Assembly (NCBI RefSeq): GCF_051020955.1
Contig: NC_135014.1
Coordinates: forward strand, 28,323,221-28,387,220
Length of the DNA: 64,000 nucleotides
Direction of reading: 5' to 3'
DNA from: Megalopta genalis
Taxonomy: Eukaryota > Arthropoda > Insecta > Hymenoptera > Halictidae
This document shows positions 36,384 through 49,646 of this stretch, in pieces. Position 1 is the stretch's first letter. Every line of letters begins with the position of its first letter. A program made the translations under genes and the position numbers. Under the pieces are notes generated by a model. That model had not been told where the DNA came from, ran no database searches, and worked only from the letters and a program-made list of their open reading frames with translations.

Positions 36384-38390
36384 ATGATGGATTCCGTGTT
36401 TCGCACCCGATCTCCCGGCACAGCGGCCGAAGGTGTCCGCGATCAGTACGCGGACGGAAGGGCCGCGAAAGTTTGGGAGGTGTTCATCGGCGACAAGAAG
36501 GAGAGGACACAGAATTATCGGGACTTCTTGGTCGGTTTGTTGCGCGAGAAGGGATGCCAGAGGATCCTGGACGTCGCCTGCGGAACCGGCGTCGACTCCG
36601 TCATGCTGCTCGAGGAGGGCTTCGATGTGGTCAGCGTCGACGCTTCCGACAAGATGCTGAAATACGCTCTGAAAACTAGGTGGGGTCGGAGAAAGGAAAA
36701 AGCGTTCGACGATTGGGGTAAGTTAATTGAACAGTCCGGATGATATTCCGATACTTTCCCGGTAAAATTGCTTCAGAAATTAATTATAATAATTCGAAGG
36801 GGACGATAACCGAGCAGATAAGCACGAGGAAAAATTAAGAGAGCCGCAAATGTGGTCTTCCGCAAACAGCTGTCTCGGGACACCTTTCAAGATAATAATT
36901 CGACGCAATTTTGATTAAAAAATGGCCGAAGGACACCTTTAAACATTTTAATTCGCCGCTATTTTTATCAGAAACGTCAGAAGGCGCCTGTGAACATTTT
37001 AATTCGGCACTATTTTCACCAAAGAGCTCAAGAGACATTATTGAGAATTTTAATTAAACAGTATTTTTACCAAAGGCGTCGGACGACATTTTCTAGAACA
37101 TAAATTTGAAATAACGTTCCAAGTTCAATCACCTTTCCTGGTCAGAATTTGGTAGAAATTGCGTTAACGTTAGATCCACGCTACGAGAGATTAAAAAAAC
37201 TTATTCTTTCTCGTTTTTCAGTGATCGAGGAGGCGAATTGGCTGACCCTGCCCAAGGACATTCGGCATCTGATAGGAGAGGGTTTCGACGCCGTGATCTG
37301 CCTGGGAAACAGTTTCGCGCACATGCCGGACACGTTCGGCGATCAACGGGAACAGAGGTAAAACCAGAAGTTCGTCTAGAAGTACTGAAAAACCTTGATT
37401 CGTTCATTGTCTTGATCGACGAATCGTTTGCAGGCAAGCGTTGCTGAACTTCGAAATGTGCGTGAAACCGGGCGGTCTGTTGTTGATCGACCACAGGAAC
37501 TACGATTACATAATCGACACCGGCGACATACCGCCGAAATGCATTTACTATAACGTAAGTGAGATCGTTCTTGTCACGCGCCAGTCGTAAATGCGTAGAA
37601 ATAATTGTGTAAACGAGAAAGAAAAAGAGAAATCGCAGATTGTGCTTGGTTATCGGTGAGCGATAGGGGAATGTCAAATGTCGCGTGACGCAAAATAATG
37701 GAGCTGAGAAAAGCGAGACGAGCATGGGCTGATGAATCGCGCCGACGATAGAATTTCAACGAGGATCGCGTGTCCAACAATGCGCCGCTTCCCCTGGTTT
37801 CAAAAGCTCTCGATTAACTTCGGTGCAGCGGATATGGTTTCCGGTTCGATACAAAATTGCAAACTGTTATCACACGCATCCACAAAATACGTGCTTGCAG
37901 ATCCTGGAACAAAGTATAGGCACAGTTTTGATGTCGCCGGTATTGCGACATCGGTCATCAAAGGGTTAACATTAAGTCGAATAAAAGAATTACCCAACGA
38001 AAGCGAATAGTAAAGGTTTAAATGAATCTAGCCGCGGTTGATAGTACATATTCCCGAAGGTTCGTCGTTCAAAGAGTAAACGATCTTGTCAATTTCCAGA
38101 GCCAACACATGACGGACCTAAAGGCGTCGGTGCTGTTCGTCTCTGGGCGTCCAGCCATCGTGACCCTCGACTACATGATAATGTTGGACGACAACGAGGA
38201 CGAGGATTGCGTAGGGCAGATCAGCGAGTTCCGGCTCTCGTATTATCCTCACCGGTTGAAGGTGTTCACAGAGATGCTGGACGAGGCGTTCCATTACAGA
38301 GCGAAGCACACCATCTTCGGGGACTTCAAGCAACTGGACGACATCAAGGACCCCGGTTTCTACATCCACGTGATGGAGAAACGCGTCTGA
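36384..38390 (+). CDS. Gnmt: Glycine N-methyltransferase, complete
   Basis: Four exons, 36384-36717, 37222-37357, 37434-37554 and 38100-38390, join in phases 1, 2 and 0 to give 293 residues; human GNMT has 295. The enzyme transfers a methyl group from S-adenosylmethionine to glycine, making sarcosine, and so controls the SAM to SAH ratio in the cytosol. Conserved blocks: N-terminal SVFRTRSPGTAAEGVRDQYA, the SAM-binding glycine motif LDVACGTGVDSVML at about 62-75, VDASDKMLKYAL, FDAVICLGNSFAHMPD, LLIDHRNYDYI with the arginine that in mammals holds substrate, and FRLSYYPHRL. The first ATG of the MMDS start is chosen because it matches the vertebrate MVDS start. All donors are GTAAG or GTAAA. The spliced frame has no internal stop, so the gene appears functional. 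Folate inhibition, known in mammals, cannot be judged from this sequence. Confidence 0.97.
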
Positions 38391-38939
38391 AAGACGTGTC
38401 TCGATGGACACGTTCGACCGACCACACCCCACCTACTTTACGATATACATATAATTTTTAAGTTCACCCATCTGTTTCTGTGATCTTCGCTCTTCGGATC
38501 CGCGTCGCCGCTAACAGCGATCATTAAACTCTCGCACGGACGGCGCAAGACGGCGAGAGACCGCTCAAGATCCCTGTCGGCGGCGAAACGGATCGTTGCG
38601 AGACACTTTACTCTAGTTACACTCTATTTATTCGATTTACGTAGACTCTTCGGTGTTTCCTTTTTTCCGCCGAAGACTGAACTGATCGTAGATTTCGTTA
38701 ACCGGACGATCAGCCTATCCGAAGCCTTCCCCAGCGTATCGTGCCGAAATAATTTTTTCTAACTGACCAGGCGTCTCTTTTTTCGGAAGGCTACGGAGAA
38801 TGATCGTCGGTGGACGAACCGTCGGCAGATCGATCGTAATTATCAGGATTGCTCGATCGATCGGTCGTTAACGGTTCGACGTTTAGAACTGTACGTATTT
38901 TTCTATCGTTGTGTAAAGTCCGCGTACGAGACGAATGAT

Positions 38940-38945
38940 GAATAA
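38940..38945 (+). promoter_or_regulatory. Candidate polyadenylation signal for GNMT
   Basis: GAATAAAG occurs about 550 bases past the stop codon and is the first clear AATAAA on this strand. Confidence 0.5.
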
Positions 38946-41190
38946 AGAGGAGTACCACTGAGAGAGAAGAACGTGTTATTGTGGGGACGAGTTATTTGAT
39001 CGAAAGGGTGTGTTGTTGAATCGCGTGCGCACAGAAACCGGGCGCACAGAAAATCTTCGGCGTCAAGTTTTAATGGTTTTTTTATTATAAGTTCGAAAGC
39101 AGCTTTCTTTTGAGTATTCTAGCCAGGCTTCGTTCGATGCTACAATTTGATCTGTCGACGATACGGGTGCGTCGCGCGGTCGTTGACGACGATTCGTAAA
39201 CGCTTCTCTCGATCGTTCCCGGGCCGTTCGATCGTCCCTCAACCGATTTCGAGCGATCAACATGGGAAGACTAGCAACGATGATGATCGTGCGCGAGCGC
39301 GCGCGCTCGCACGCGCGGGAAATCGGCATCGAAATCGGAATTGATATCGAGATCTCTCTGTGATGTATTTCGTTGGCGTTGGTCGAGCGCGGTTCCATAC
39401 GAACGCTTATAGTATAATTATGCAACGGTCCGCGCGCGCGTGTCCGGCACAGAACGCTTGTTCAACGCCGCACAGCGAAGAACGCGTCTCGGTGGCCGTG
39501 CCTCGGCTTCCACGCGCGGCTTTCAACGCGCCGAAAGCCTCGAACCAGCTTGCGAATCGGTAGGCACAAAGATAGTTTGAAGCGACTACTCGCGTCGATT
39601 TGCGAAAGGCTAAGCTCTTTCGAAGAAAATGTCGAGTAGAAGCGAGATTCGTCGCGCGGCAACATCGATACTCTCTCTCTCTCTCTCGCTCTCTCTCTCT
39701 CTCGCTCCCTCTCTCTCACTCTCTGGAATGATCACGGCGAAGCGGTTCGACGCTTTCGCGACGACGTTTTTACTGCTATTGTGTGTACCGATCGACGCGC
39801 GATCGGCTTCCGTTCGATCCGTCGCGTTCCCGATCGGCTCGGGAACGACCGGATCGTGGGAGGGAAAGCGAGAAGGGGGACCACGGAGAGATCGATGGAT
39901 CCGATCGGGGGGAGCGTTCGAAGCCGAGGCGCGTACATTCCGAGACTGTGTTCATTCTTCTCGCGCGCTCCTCCGTCCGGGCCGATTCCTCGGCGGATCG
40001 AGATCGGTTTCGATGATCGAGGCAGGCGTGCGTCCACGAACGAATCGTCGACGATCGCTCCCGACCGTGAAACAACAACAAAGAACAACAAACGCGGCGA
40101 CGGTGACGCGCCCACGGGGAGGCGCCGTGACTGTTCGTCGCGTTTCGTTCGCCGGCTCGCGTCGAGATCGCGCGATCGGTTTGTTTTTCCTCCGCTCTCT
40201 TTACTTCTTTTTTTTTTTAACTTTTCTTTTTATTTCATTTTTTACACGAGAGTCCGTAAAGAGCTCGGACTGGCCGGTCCACGAATGCCGCGTGCGGATC
40301 TTGCCGATCGAGTATCAACGAAAGAGACAAAGCCGACGACGGTGGGTGCCGCGCGGGTCGTGGATCACGTCGGACGGATCCTCCGCGGCATCCGGTCACC
40401 GGGCAGCAGTTTCCGGAAATGACAAGGACAGAATTTACAAGGCCGAGGATTGATTACAGTGCAACGAGTTGCCCATATAGAAAAATGGACGAAGTGTTTA
40501 GTTATAGCAAAAATTTGTTTTCCCCCACCCCCCGTTCTAATCGTATTAATAATAATAATCATAATAATAATATAATCATAATAATAATAATAATCATAAT
40601 AATAATAATATATATATTTTTTTTCTTTATTTCTTTGTTATTCCGCTCGATAGCTACTATTATAGACTTCTGTGTCTCTCTGTGTGGTATGCGTGTGTGT
40701 GTTTGTCCTCTGTGTGGTGTGTCGTGTGTGACTGTGTGTGTGTGTGCGCGCGCGCGCGTGTTTAGGGTGTTTGCGTTTCTTTTTAACCACTCGCATGAAA
40801 ATTCGGTACGATCACGGCTTCTTCGATCGTCGCAGCGATCACTGTCGTCGTCGTCGTCGTCCTCGTCGTCCTCGTCGTCCTCGTTCAAACGTGTTTTCAA
40901 TTAGCGTGACCTTCGCACTCGGATACGAGCTCTGTTTTCATCCCTTGTTTTCTTTTTTTTCCGCTTCGGCTCGTTTCTCTCGCGTCGTTCCTCCTTCTCT
41001 CGGCTGTCTATGCTTTTGTGTGTCTGTGTGTGTGCTCGCGCGTGTGTTATATCATCGTTCGACCGTTTTTTTCGGCAAAATAGCAACAAAAGTAACGCCG
41101 CGGGAAAACCTCGATTTTGTGCCACGGCAACGAAATGGAAAAGGATGCTCATTTCAGTTTCTTTCGCGCGACATTGTCTCGGCGTTTCGC

Positions 41191-41194
<4 letters not shown>

Positions 41195-41242
<48 letters not shown>
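41195..41242. repeat. (CT)n microsatellite
   Basis: A pure CT run of about 47 bases, flanked by GT-rich stretches on both sides. Confidence 0.9.
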
Positions 41243-41245
<3 letters not shown>

Positions 41246-42479
41246 TGCGAAATTTGTGATCGACCGAATCGAAGACGACGACCCGTATGTCTATGTATGC
41301 GTGTGTATGCGCGCGTGTGTGTGTGTGTCGCGACGCTCCACCCCCGCTCCCGATAATTCTGACAATAAGGCTGATAAATTCATTATTGCGAAGTAGCTGA
41401 TATAAAAAATCGGTAATATCACATGTTTTGCCCATCGTTTTGTTCGCCTCCGCTTTCGCGCGCGCCGCGTGTCTCCGGTTTTCTGAACGCCGCCGCCTCT
41501 CTTACGAAGAGATCGCTCCGCGCGCCGCGTTCTTTCTTCCCCTCCGAGCGAGAGCCGATCGTTTTTCCCTTCGCGCCGATCGCGAAGTCGATCCGGACAT
41601 CGTGGACCCGGCGGGAACACAGGATAGAACACAGGGAGCACAGCGGCTCCGTGTGCCATCGAGGAGCGTACAACTACAAATCGGTCGCGCGCGTCCGCGG
41701 AGTCCCGTCGCCCTTGTTCCGCGGCGATTCGACTCGATTCGGATCGATCGTAACCACCGCAGAGAAGCACCCCTCTCGCATCACAATGCTGCGCGGCGGT
41801 CCTCGCCGTCGTTCGCCACTTTCGCCACGGTCCCATCCCATTTCATCGCCGGCCTATACGATCCGCGCTGCCATTCTTCGCGATTCTCTCGCAGTCGACC
41901 CATTTTCGCTCAACCTTTTCACGGTCCTGCCCCATTCTTCTTCCCGCATTCGCAACCCTCCGCGCTCGTTTCCTCCCCCCTCTCGACACGGTTCTCTCTC
42001 GGCTACATTTTTCTTGTTCCTTTCACCGAACCTCGCGCGCCCCGAAGAATCATCCGCCGCTCTCCGTCGCAATTACTCGCTTATTATCGCAGTCGCTGCG
42101 ACGCGATTCCACCACGGGCCATTCGATCGCTTTTCCAGCCGCTTTTAGTCGTCCCACGAGCTCGTAATTCGTTTGCATTATTTACAGCATTGTTCGAGCC
42201 CTTGCCGTACCATTTAACTCTTGAAAAGAACAAAAAAGGGGAACGCTATCGATCGTTGAACCTTTTCGATTCTAGTTTCAGATTCGACGAGGTACGTGGA
42301 AAAGGGTTGACGAACGCGGACACGTAAGCAGTCGAATCAACCAGGACCGGATAATTAAGATCCGAAAGCGACGCTGTATTCTCCGATGGAAAAGTTACGA
42401 AGCAAGAGCTCTTTATTCGCTGTTGGCATTCTAAGCGATAGCAACCTTTGAAGAAAGCAATTCTAGTTATAACTATAAC

Positions 42480-42740
42480 ATTCTAGTTATAACTAGACTA
42501 TAGTTTAGTAGACTGGTCGCTCTATCGTCTAAAAAGAAATTCAAGTTGTCCCGTCCGGTTCTAAAAAAGTTATCGCAAAAGTGTCCGAACATTAACGAAG
42601 AAATCGCTGTATTTACATTCTGCAAGAAGTTCGCGATCGGCGCAACTTCAGACATTTCGCGTAACCGTGAAAGGGTTCGATCTTGTCGTCGATCTTGCCG
42701 TTGCTCGTGGCGCACGTTCTTGAAACTTAAATCATAGGGC
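42480..42740. repeat. Dispersed repeat related to 16480-16690
   Basis: It shares GTCTAAAAAGAAATTCAA, GTCCGAACATTAACG, and AAGTTCGCGATCGGCGCAA in the same order with the interior of the TTAA-flanked element at 16419. The CCCTT-type ends are degraded here. Confidence 0.6.
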
Positions 42741-42768
42741 AAATTACTACTCTTCTTACGATCGCTTG

Positions 42769-42800
<32 letters not shown>

Positions 42801-44388
42801 GATGTTGTCAGACCTCCGCCTTATAATTTTAAAAAACCAGGTCGCCGGTAACGATGAAAAGTTTGGCCAGCCGTGATACAAACTCGGCTACGCGTTTACC
42901 ATAATAATTTCAACAATTTCGAGCTAAAAGATACGAGACCGGCGACGGTAGGTTCTCGGCATTGAACGAACAACGGCGTTGCATAAACGACGGGAACTCG
43001 TGGGACGACCTTAATCGCTTCAAAAGTAATGTAATCGCTTCGCTGTTCGGGGACATGCGAGGCGGGTTACGATCATCGATATCGATATCATCGAGCGGTC
43101 GTCTTTGTCGCATGGACACGGAAACGTGAAGAAGAAGCTCTCGGATTCGCGACTCGCGATTCGCGAGGGAGAGCTCCTTGCGATTCCGAGCGTCCTAAAA
43201 GATCCCGCGAATCCGCCGCTAACGATGCCGCCTTAACCGCCTGACAAATGGGTGCTTCCGGCTGACGACTGACGACTTCCGGTGTCGAACGATCCGTAAT
43301 CTCTACGATATTCTTCGCGGACGGCCGCGTCTCGGAACCGCAAGCTCCGAGATTCTGTGATCAGCTTTCTTTTTTTCTTTAAAAAAAAAAAGAGCCGCCG
43401 CATCATGTTACATCGCTCGATCGAATTTTTCGTGACTTGAGCTGCTAGGAAAAAAAATAAACAAAAAAAGAAGAACCGTTTCCCTCGCACCACATAATTC
43501 TCGTTCCTTTTGAACGGCATTGTTCAACTTTCGTTAAGTATAGAAACTACGATAGAGCCAGCTATATCGTCTCCGCCGCTAAAACCTAATTAACAAAGTC
43601 CTCGTAACTCTTCGACAATTCTCTCTCTCTCTTTCTCCCTCGTTTACGTGGGATTACAATTGTTCGCTCCTTCTCGCATGCATTCAAACAGACACACACG
43701 CTCTCTCTCTCTCTTTCTCCCTGACTCGCATTGTTTTGTTCATTCTCCTCCTATATTATTTATAATATTTACACGCACGGCCATCCCTGGCAGCGCGTTC
43801 GCCCATCTATTTCTCTCTCTCTCTCTCGCTCTCTCTCGTTCTCTCTCGCTCTCGCCCTTTCACTCTCTATCTCTCGCTCTGTTCCTTCCACTTCGCCCCG
43901 TTCCTCCGCCAACGGTTCCCGTTTTGGAACGAGGATCAACGATCGGGGATCACGGCTGAACGAAGCATCTGATCGTCGATCAACGCCACGATTTAAAGCG
44001 GTATAGTTACGTAGAAAAGAATATACAAAATACGTGTGTGTTAGGAGGTGTCGACGTTCTCGGGCCTCTCGACAGTTCGTTTGGTCGGCCATCGGCCGAG
44101 GAGCCCGCCGTTTCGGACCGCTCGTCGGTAGATACACGCTTCCGTCCTCCGTTACGTTTATCGCATCCGATTTCAAGGTTTCGTTTCAGATTAATCGCGC
44201 CCGGTCCGCCGGCGAACGTTCCCGCGAGCTTCCCCCTTCGATCCATCGAGATCCGACGAGAATCCTCGCGAGGGTCCGCCGCCGGTGAACGGAACGCGCG
44301 GATCCCGCCGCGAAACGATGCTCGAGTTCATCGAATTCTTCGGGCACGGAGCACAGCAAATTCTCCCGAATTTTCCTTCAGCTTTCGG

Positions 44389-44525
44389 ACAATTTTGGAA
44401 AGAGAGGATACCATTATTATTTATAATCGTTGACAATAGGCAACTATAAAAATCCTGTCTTCTCTACCAAAGTGTCCATTTTTAATTACAAGATCGAGGA
44501 AGATTTGCGAGAATTTTTCTGTGTG
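44389..44525. mobile_element. MITE family A remnant, copy 9
   Basis: GGACAATTTTGGAAAGAGAG on the left and CTCTACCAAAGTGTCCATTT on the right flank a shortened fold-back centre (GGCAACTATAAAAATCC). The outer ends are mostly lost. Confidence 0.45.
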
Positions 44526-47500
44526 TTCGAGATCCTGAAGAATTCTGCGCTGTCCAAAACCAAAGACGTATAATGTAATATACGTATAATATATATAATA
44601 ATATATTATATAATATATATATAATAATATAATATATATTATACGTAATAATATTATATATAATTATATATTATATATAATAATATATATATAATATTTA
44701 TATACATAATTTTGCCAATATTCTCCTTCTCGATATACAAAGAGTCCTTTTCGAATGGTTTTCGAACAATTGGTTTCGCGCGAAGATCCGCAGTCCGTTG
44801 AATCGAAACCATCGTGGAACTTCCTCGTCGATTCGGACGGACCTCCGTTGGAACCGGTATGCCCCGGTTGGAAGGGAGCCCTGGTAGTCGACGAGGACAG
44901 TTCCGGACAGGTCCCAGGTGTCCCACGGGCCGATTAGAAAACGAGATGCAGTCCCGGAAGCGGCCTGCTCGGTGAGATCCGGCGCGGTCGCCTCAGCGGT
45001 GTCTTAGCTTAAGCTAACGAAATACATCTAGCCTTAATGAATTAATCGCCTCGTTTTCTACGGAGAGTGTGAGATCAGTACTTTCCATCTTTGATTGTCC
45101 TTCAGAATTGTTTCGCAGCAATTGTCTATCTGGAAAAAGGCAGGCAGCGGCAACGAAGTTATCGCGATAGAACCCGGTCGTGTTTTCCCTTGTGCCCCGC
45201 GTGATCGCTGTCCAGAGAATTTCTACGATATAGAACCCCCGTTCTAAGCTAAGTTAGCAAAGTTGTTCTCTCCCGGCAGCGAACCGGCGAACCGGAAGTC
45301 GAGGAACGCCGCCGACAACGGCCGCGACCGTTTTCTTCTTTCGTTTTATCTAGTGTCTTTTTTTTTCTCCCGTTTCTTTTCTGCAAAACACGACGAACGC
45401 GCTGTCACGGACGCGATGCGCCGCAAAATCGCACGCACGATATACATGTATCATATATATAATATAATATAATATATACAGATCGCCGCGTTGCTTTTAC
45501 ACAAGGTTATTTCTTCTTCTTCTCTTTTTTTTTTTTTAAATATATATATATATATGTATATATGTATATATATACATCTAATATTGCTGTTCGGTTTCGC
45601 GAATGCCGTTGTGTGTACGCGGTTCAATTAGGTCATGTGTGTTCGCGACGTAACAAAGTTTAGAAACCCTGGCGAGTCGCATGCGCGTGATCGACGACCC
45701 CGGGATCCCGGATCGAGACGCGCGATCTCGATCGAGGCCGTCGCGGCCCCTCCCGAGAACCGGTGCGAAAGAATGTCGCCAACATCCTGGGGACAGATAG
45801 AAACAGAACGGATCGCAGAACTCGATGGAGGAAAAGCTTCTCGCGCGGTCTTTCGGTCTTTCGGGATGCAAATCGGGCTGCGCGCGGCTTAACGTCGAAC
45901 CTACCGAGAGCCGCAAGCAACGCGAAATTTAATTGCTTATTCATCGAAACGCCTCGCCGTTTTTATTACAACGTTCCTCGCGCGCGAGTTAAGAAATTCA
46001 TTCCGGCGTCTTCCGCGATGCCAACGATTTTCAAACAATAAAAAAAGAAAAACGGCGAAACAGTTCCGACCGCGATCGGTAGGTTCAGCGTTGAGAAATA
46101 CAAGTCGCAAAACGTGGTCTCTCGATCCATTACGAATGGAAAATAAAAGGCGGAGAGTCCGGGCTCGGGGGAACGGCGCCGCGACGTCCGCGGGACGCGA
46201 CGTAAAAGCTCGCGAGACAGAACGGAGCTTTCTCGAGCGCGAACAAAGGCCCGTTCGTCCCCGCGAGACGCGGGAAACGCTTCCGAAGCGCGGCCAAATT
46301 GACTTCTAATTAATAGCGTACGGCGTGGTGACGGTTCGACACGTCCATCGGCAACGTCGCCGAGAATATTCTGCGGCAACACGGGCGCGTCGGATCCGTT
46401 TAAAAAAATAAAGCTGACTCCTAGGCATCTCCGGATTCTTGTGTCTTGCGTTCGCCGTTGTTGCCCGCAGAACGTCCGCCCCTTCGTTCTCGTCGACGAC
46501 GCATCGAGATCGTCTGTTCGCTGCGCGCGAAGAATCCCGGGCCGCTTTCCGTTCCGAAAAGCTCGTGCCGGAATTTCTCTTCGGCGTGTGCTCGCGAACG
46601 GGGATGCGATGCGTTGGCGATGGCTGTCGAACCGGCCGTATGCTTGACTTCTCTTCGAGAAGACCGGTGAGAATACTTTCTGGGAAAGAGTACTCGAAGA
46701 AACGCGAGACGAGACTGTTCGCTCTGAGAGAACGTCCCGGGTTGTGTTCCCAGAGACACGGCTAAACAGGATCTTGTCGACAGGAGGAGAGATGAGAATT
46801 TCGGTTAAACTCGCGTTGATCGGCGCCCAGACCTGGCCACATTTCGTAATTGTATCGCACGTTAATTCGATTTCCATGGCGGTGATTATTTTTGAAATGT
46901 CACTTCGAATATAATACTTCGGGTAACATGCTAGTTTATTTTAGAATTATCTGAAATAATTATTCAACATGATTCTGACATTCTTCTTCCACTCGGCGTT
47001 ATTCTTAGTACGATGCTGAATAGTTTCTAGCATCGCAGTTATGCCTGATGCAATTTAAAAAACAGTCTTTTAGTTTTATATTATATTTTGAGGATTGTTT
47101 TCTTTGTCATATATTCGAAATACGAGATAACAAAGTAATTCTTTATGTGAAATATAAGATAAAGAAATCATGGATTATTTGAAACTGCAATTATTTCAAA
47201 CGGATACGTATTATCATTATTTTTAAATAACGGCGGACAATGAAATATTTCAAAGAATTATTTCTTCTTTAAATTATTTCTTATTTCAAACAAAATTTGC
47301 CCAGGTCCGAGTAATAGCAACGCTACCGACAGACGACGTTTCCAATGATTTGCGCACCTGAGAACTAGACGAGGAGTCGAGGAGCTCTCTCAGGGTGAAC
47401 GGTGGAAGAATTCTCCCTCGAAGCGAAGAACATCGACGAGATTCCGGCGGAATTTCAACGCTGTCAGAACCGAATCCGATCGCGCGCGGCAGTCAAACGG

Positions 47501-48002
47501 ACGACAGTCGAAAGGCTACCGATCGACGTTGCCGAATAATCGCTTCAAGAATCGCGGGTAGATCCTCTTTATCTGCAAAATCAGCCGAAGGTCACTTCCA
47601 TCGCATTCTGTTCCCTGATCGCTTCAAATAGGGTTGGTGTGCAAGCTTGTGCCGGTACAAATTAATTTGGCTGGTCCGATACATGGTATTGTCGTCTCTT
47701 CAACATTAGGCTTACGGTGCCCTAAAGCGGCTATTTTATATCGCTTCGTAAAAATAAGAAGCGTATATTTATTTATAGTTCTAGCGATTTTTATCGTGAC
47801 ACATACATGTCCTACGAAACAAATTTGTTGAATAAAGTCCCTCTAAACGTATCGCTATAATTGCAATAATCGTAAATTAAACAATTTGGAATTCGTTATC
47901 CGTAAACCTAATGGGCTAACACGAAACCTGCCGAGCCTTAAAATAAATTACGGTGTGCTGCTTTATAACGATGAAAAGAAATTAATTAGATTAAATTAAG
48001 AA

Positions 48003-48008
48003 ATTTAT
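48003..48008 (-). promoter_or_regulatory. Possible polyadenylation signal for eag
   Basis: AATAAA on the minus strand, 1.64 kb past the eag stop codon. Other minus-strand AATAAA sites lie further left (near 47765, 46933 and 45962), so the 3' end cannot be fixed by sequence alone. Confidence 0.25.
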
Positions 48009-49646
48009 TCGATCGTTTTCTATGGCAGAGTCTCTCCGACTTTAGCAACTTCAACCCCTTGAACTTGAACCCCTACTACGATATCGTGTCAGATTCGTTG
48101 CGAAGATTTCGGACGAAAATTAATTAAAATATCATTTTTCAAGTTAGAAAAACATTGATCTTTTCGCAGGTACGACAAGCGATCGACGGAGTTTACGGCA
48201 CAAACTCGCACGACAATCCGAAGAATCTGTATAAAATCGTTTCCACCATTTCCGCTTCACCGTTCTCTCCTCTTCCCTGTTCCTCCTCTTCGTAAAATTT
48301 CTCGCTTAAAATCTATTCGCGCCTCCACGACTCTAGCTCTGAGATTCCCCTAAGATGCGTGTAGATCTATGATTACGGTGTATGTATGTGTATGTATGTA
48401 CGCATGTGTATTTATGTATGTTATTGTGTACGTGTATCTGTCATCCGTGTAAACCCGTGTAAATTTCCCAGTCTTCGCGTATGTACGTTTCGCGTGTACG
48501 TGTTTGTTTGTGTCTGTGTGTGTGTTTCATCTGGCGTAGAACGCGAGTAGAATTTGGAAAAAACAGTTTCCATCGGTTTTTCACCTGCCCTCGCACACGT
48601 GGTTCGATGTCTCGAAGAAGCCGTCGCGCAAGCAATTGAAACTCGATAATAATTTCGACCGTTTTTTTTTCATTCGCCGATCGCATTATTAATATTTTTT
48701 TATCATTTTTTTTCCATCGTTTCTTTGTATTTTCTTTTTTTCTTGGCCATGCAAAAATATGCCAACTCGTTAGCAGCGGGAGCGTCTCGTCGGCACGAAC
48801 GTCCCCTTAAACCCCCCACCCCCGCCCCCACCCCGAAATCGTTTACCTATCGATTCAATTTTTTACATTCGATAATTGTCTACAGGCAGTCCCCCGTTGG
48901 CGACCACCACGCCGGGTCCCGCGACGCCAACGGGGGAGAGTTTACAACACGTACAGGGCGAGTTCGCGCGACACGACATCGAAAGCACAGCTCCCAAAAA
49001 GTCCTCCTCCCGTAACAACCGTGCGGCTTTCCATCGCGAAACAGATCCCGTTTAAACAAAAAGTCCGAGCTGATTTCGAAAGTCGGTCGTATCGCCGGAC
49101 TCGTGCCGCGCACATGCATACGTATATTTAATTACGCTAGTACTTTTCTTGCTGTCCGTAGGTTCGTTTCTCGCGTGTGCTCCGACGATCCTCGGTGAAG
49201 CTCGCTGAGGATGATTCGCGAAGCGGTTTTAGCGGATAATTGCGTGCGCCCTCGCGGAGCGGTGAAATTACAGACAATGCGCGGCTTAATGGGTAAACGC
49301 CGTGTATGTTATGTACACGCGTTTAGACTGTTCGTTGAACGTCGAAAATAGTCCGGCGTGTATGGCTGTCCGAGAGCTCCACACACGATCGACTAAAAGC
49401 TAAAAATATCTAACCGCGAAGGAACGGTGGTCCCCAATCGTTCGAAAGTCGTTGGGGACCGCGATATCCCTGAACACCGTGCGTCGGCACCGAGCCCTCG
49501 CATCCCCGCCGGCGGCCTCTCCCGCGGAAGAAGAAGAAGAAGAAGAAGATAGAAGAGGCTCGGTTCATCAGCAGTTCACAGAGCAGAGTTCCCTGTCGGA
49601 ATCAGAGGAGGAGCCTCGAGACAACCGACCGGAGCCACAAGAACTT

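Larger units (their letters stand above)
38950..49646. other. Long gene-poor, CpG-rich region with simple repeats
   Basis: It lies between the converging 3' ends of GNMT and eag. It contains (CT)n runs (39670-39725, 41195-41242, 43625-43850), an AAT/ATA tract (40545-40615), a GT-rich run (40680-40760), a (CA)n run (42770-42800), AT-rich DNA (44570-44705 and 45420-45580), a family A remnant and a dispersed repeat. Long open frames here (for example 41428-42327 plus, 45966-46877 minus) lack domains. Part may be the 3' untranslated region of eag. Confidence 0.5.

Noticed and set aside
39629..40453. 274-residue plus-strand open frame after GNMT
   Set aside because: Begins in a CT repeat, Arg-rich, overlaps other frames equally long; no domain.
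41428..42327. 299-residue plus-strand open frame
   Set aside because: CpG-rich DNA with overlapping long frames on both strands, Arg/Ser/Pro-rich product, no domain, no splice or start context.
44755..44937. 60-residue plus-strand open frame with ordinary composition
   Set aside because: Starts and ends without splice or promoter support and I recognise no family; not strong enough to call.
45966..46877. 303-residue minus-strand open frame left of eag
   Set aside because: Composition is Arg/Ser-rich with no recognisable domain; best explained as noncoding 3' flank of eag.
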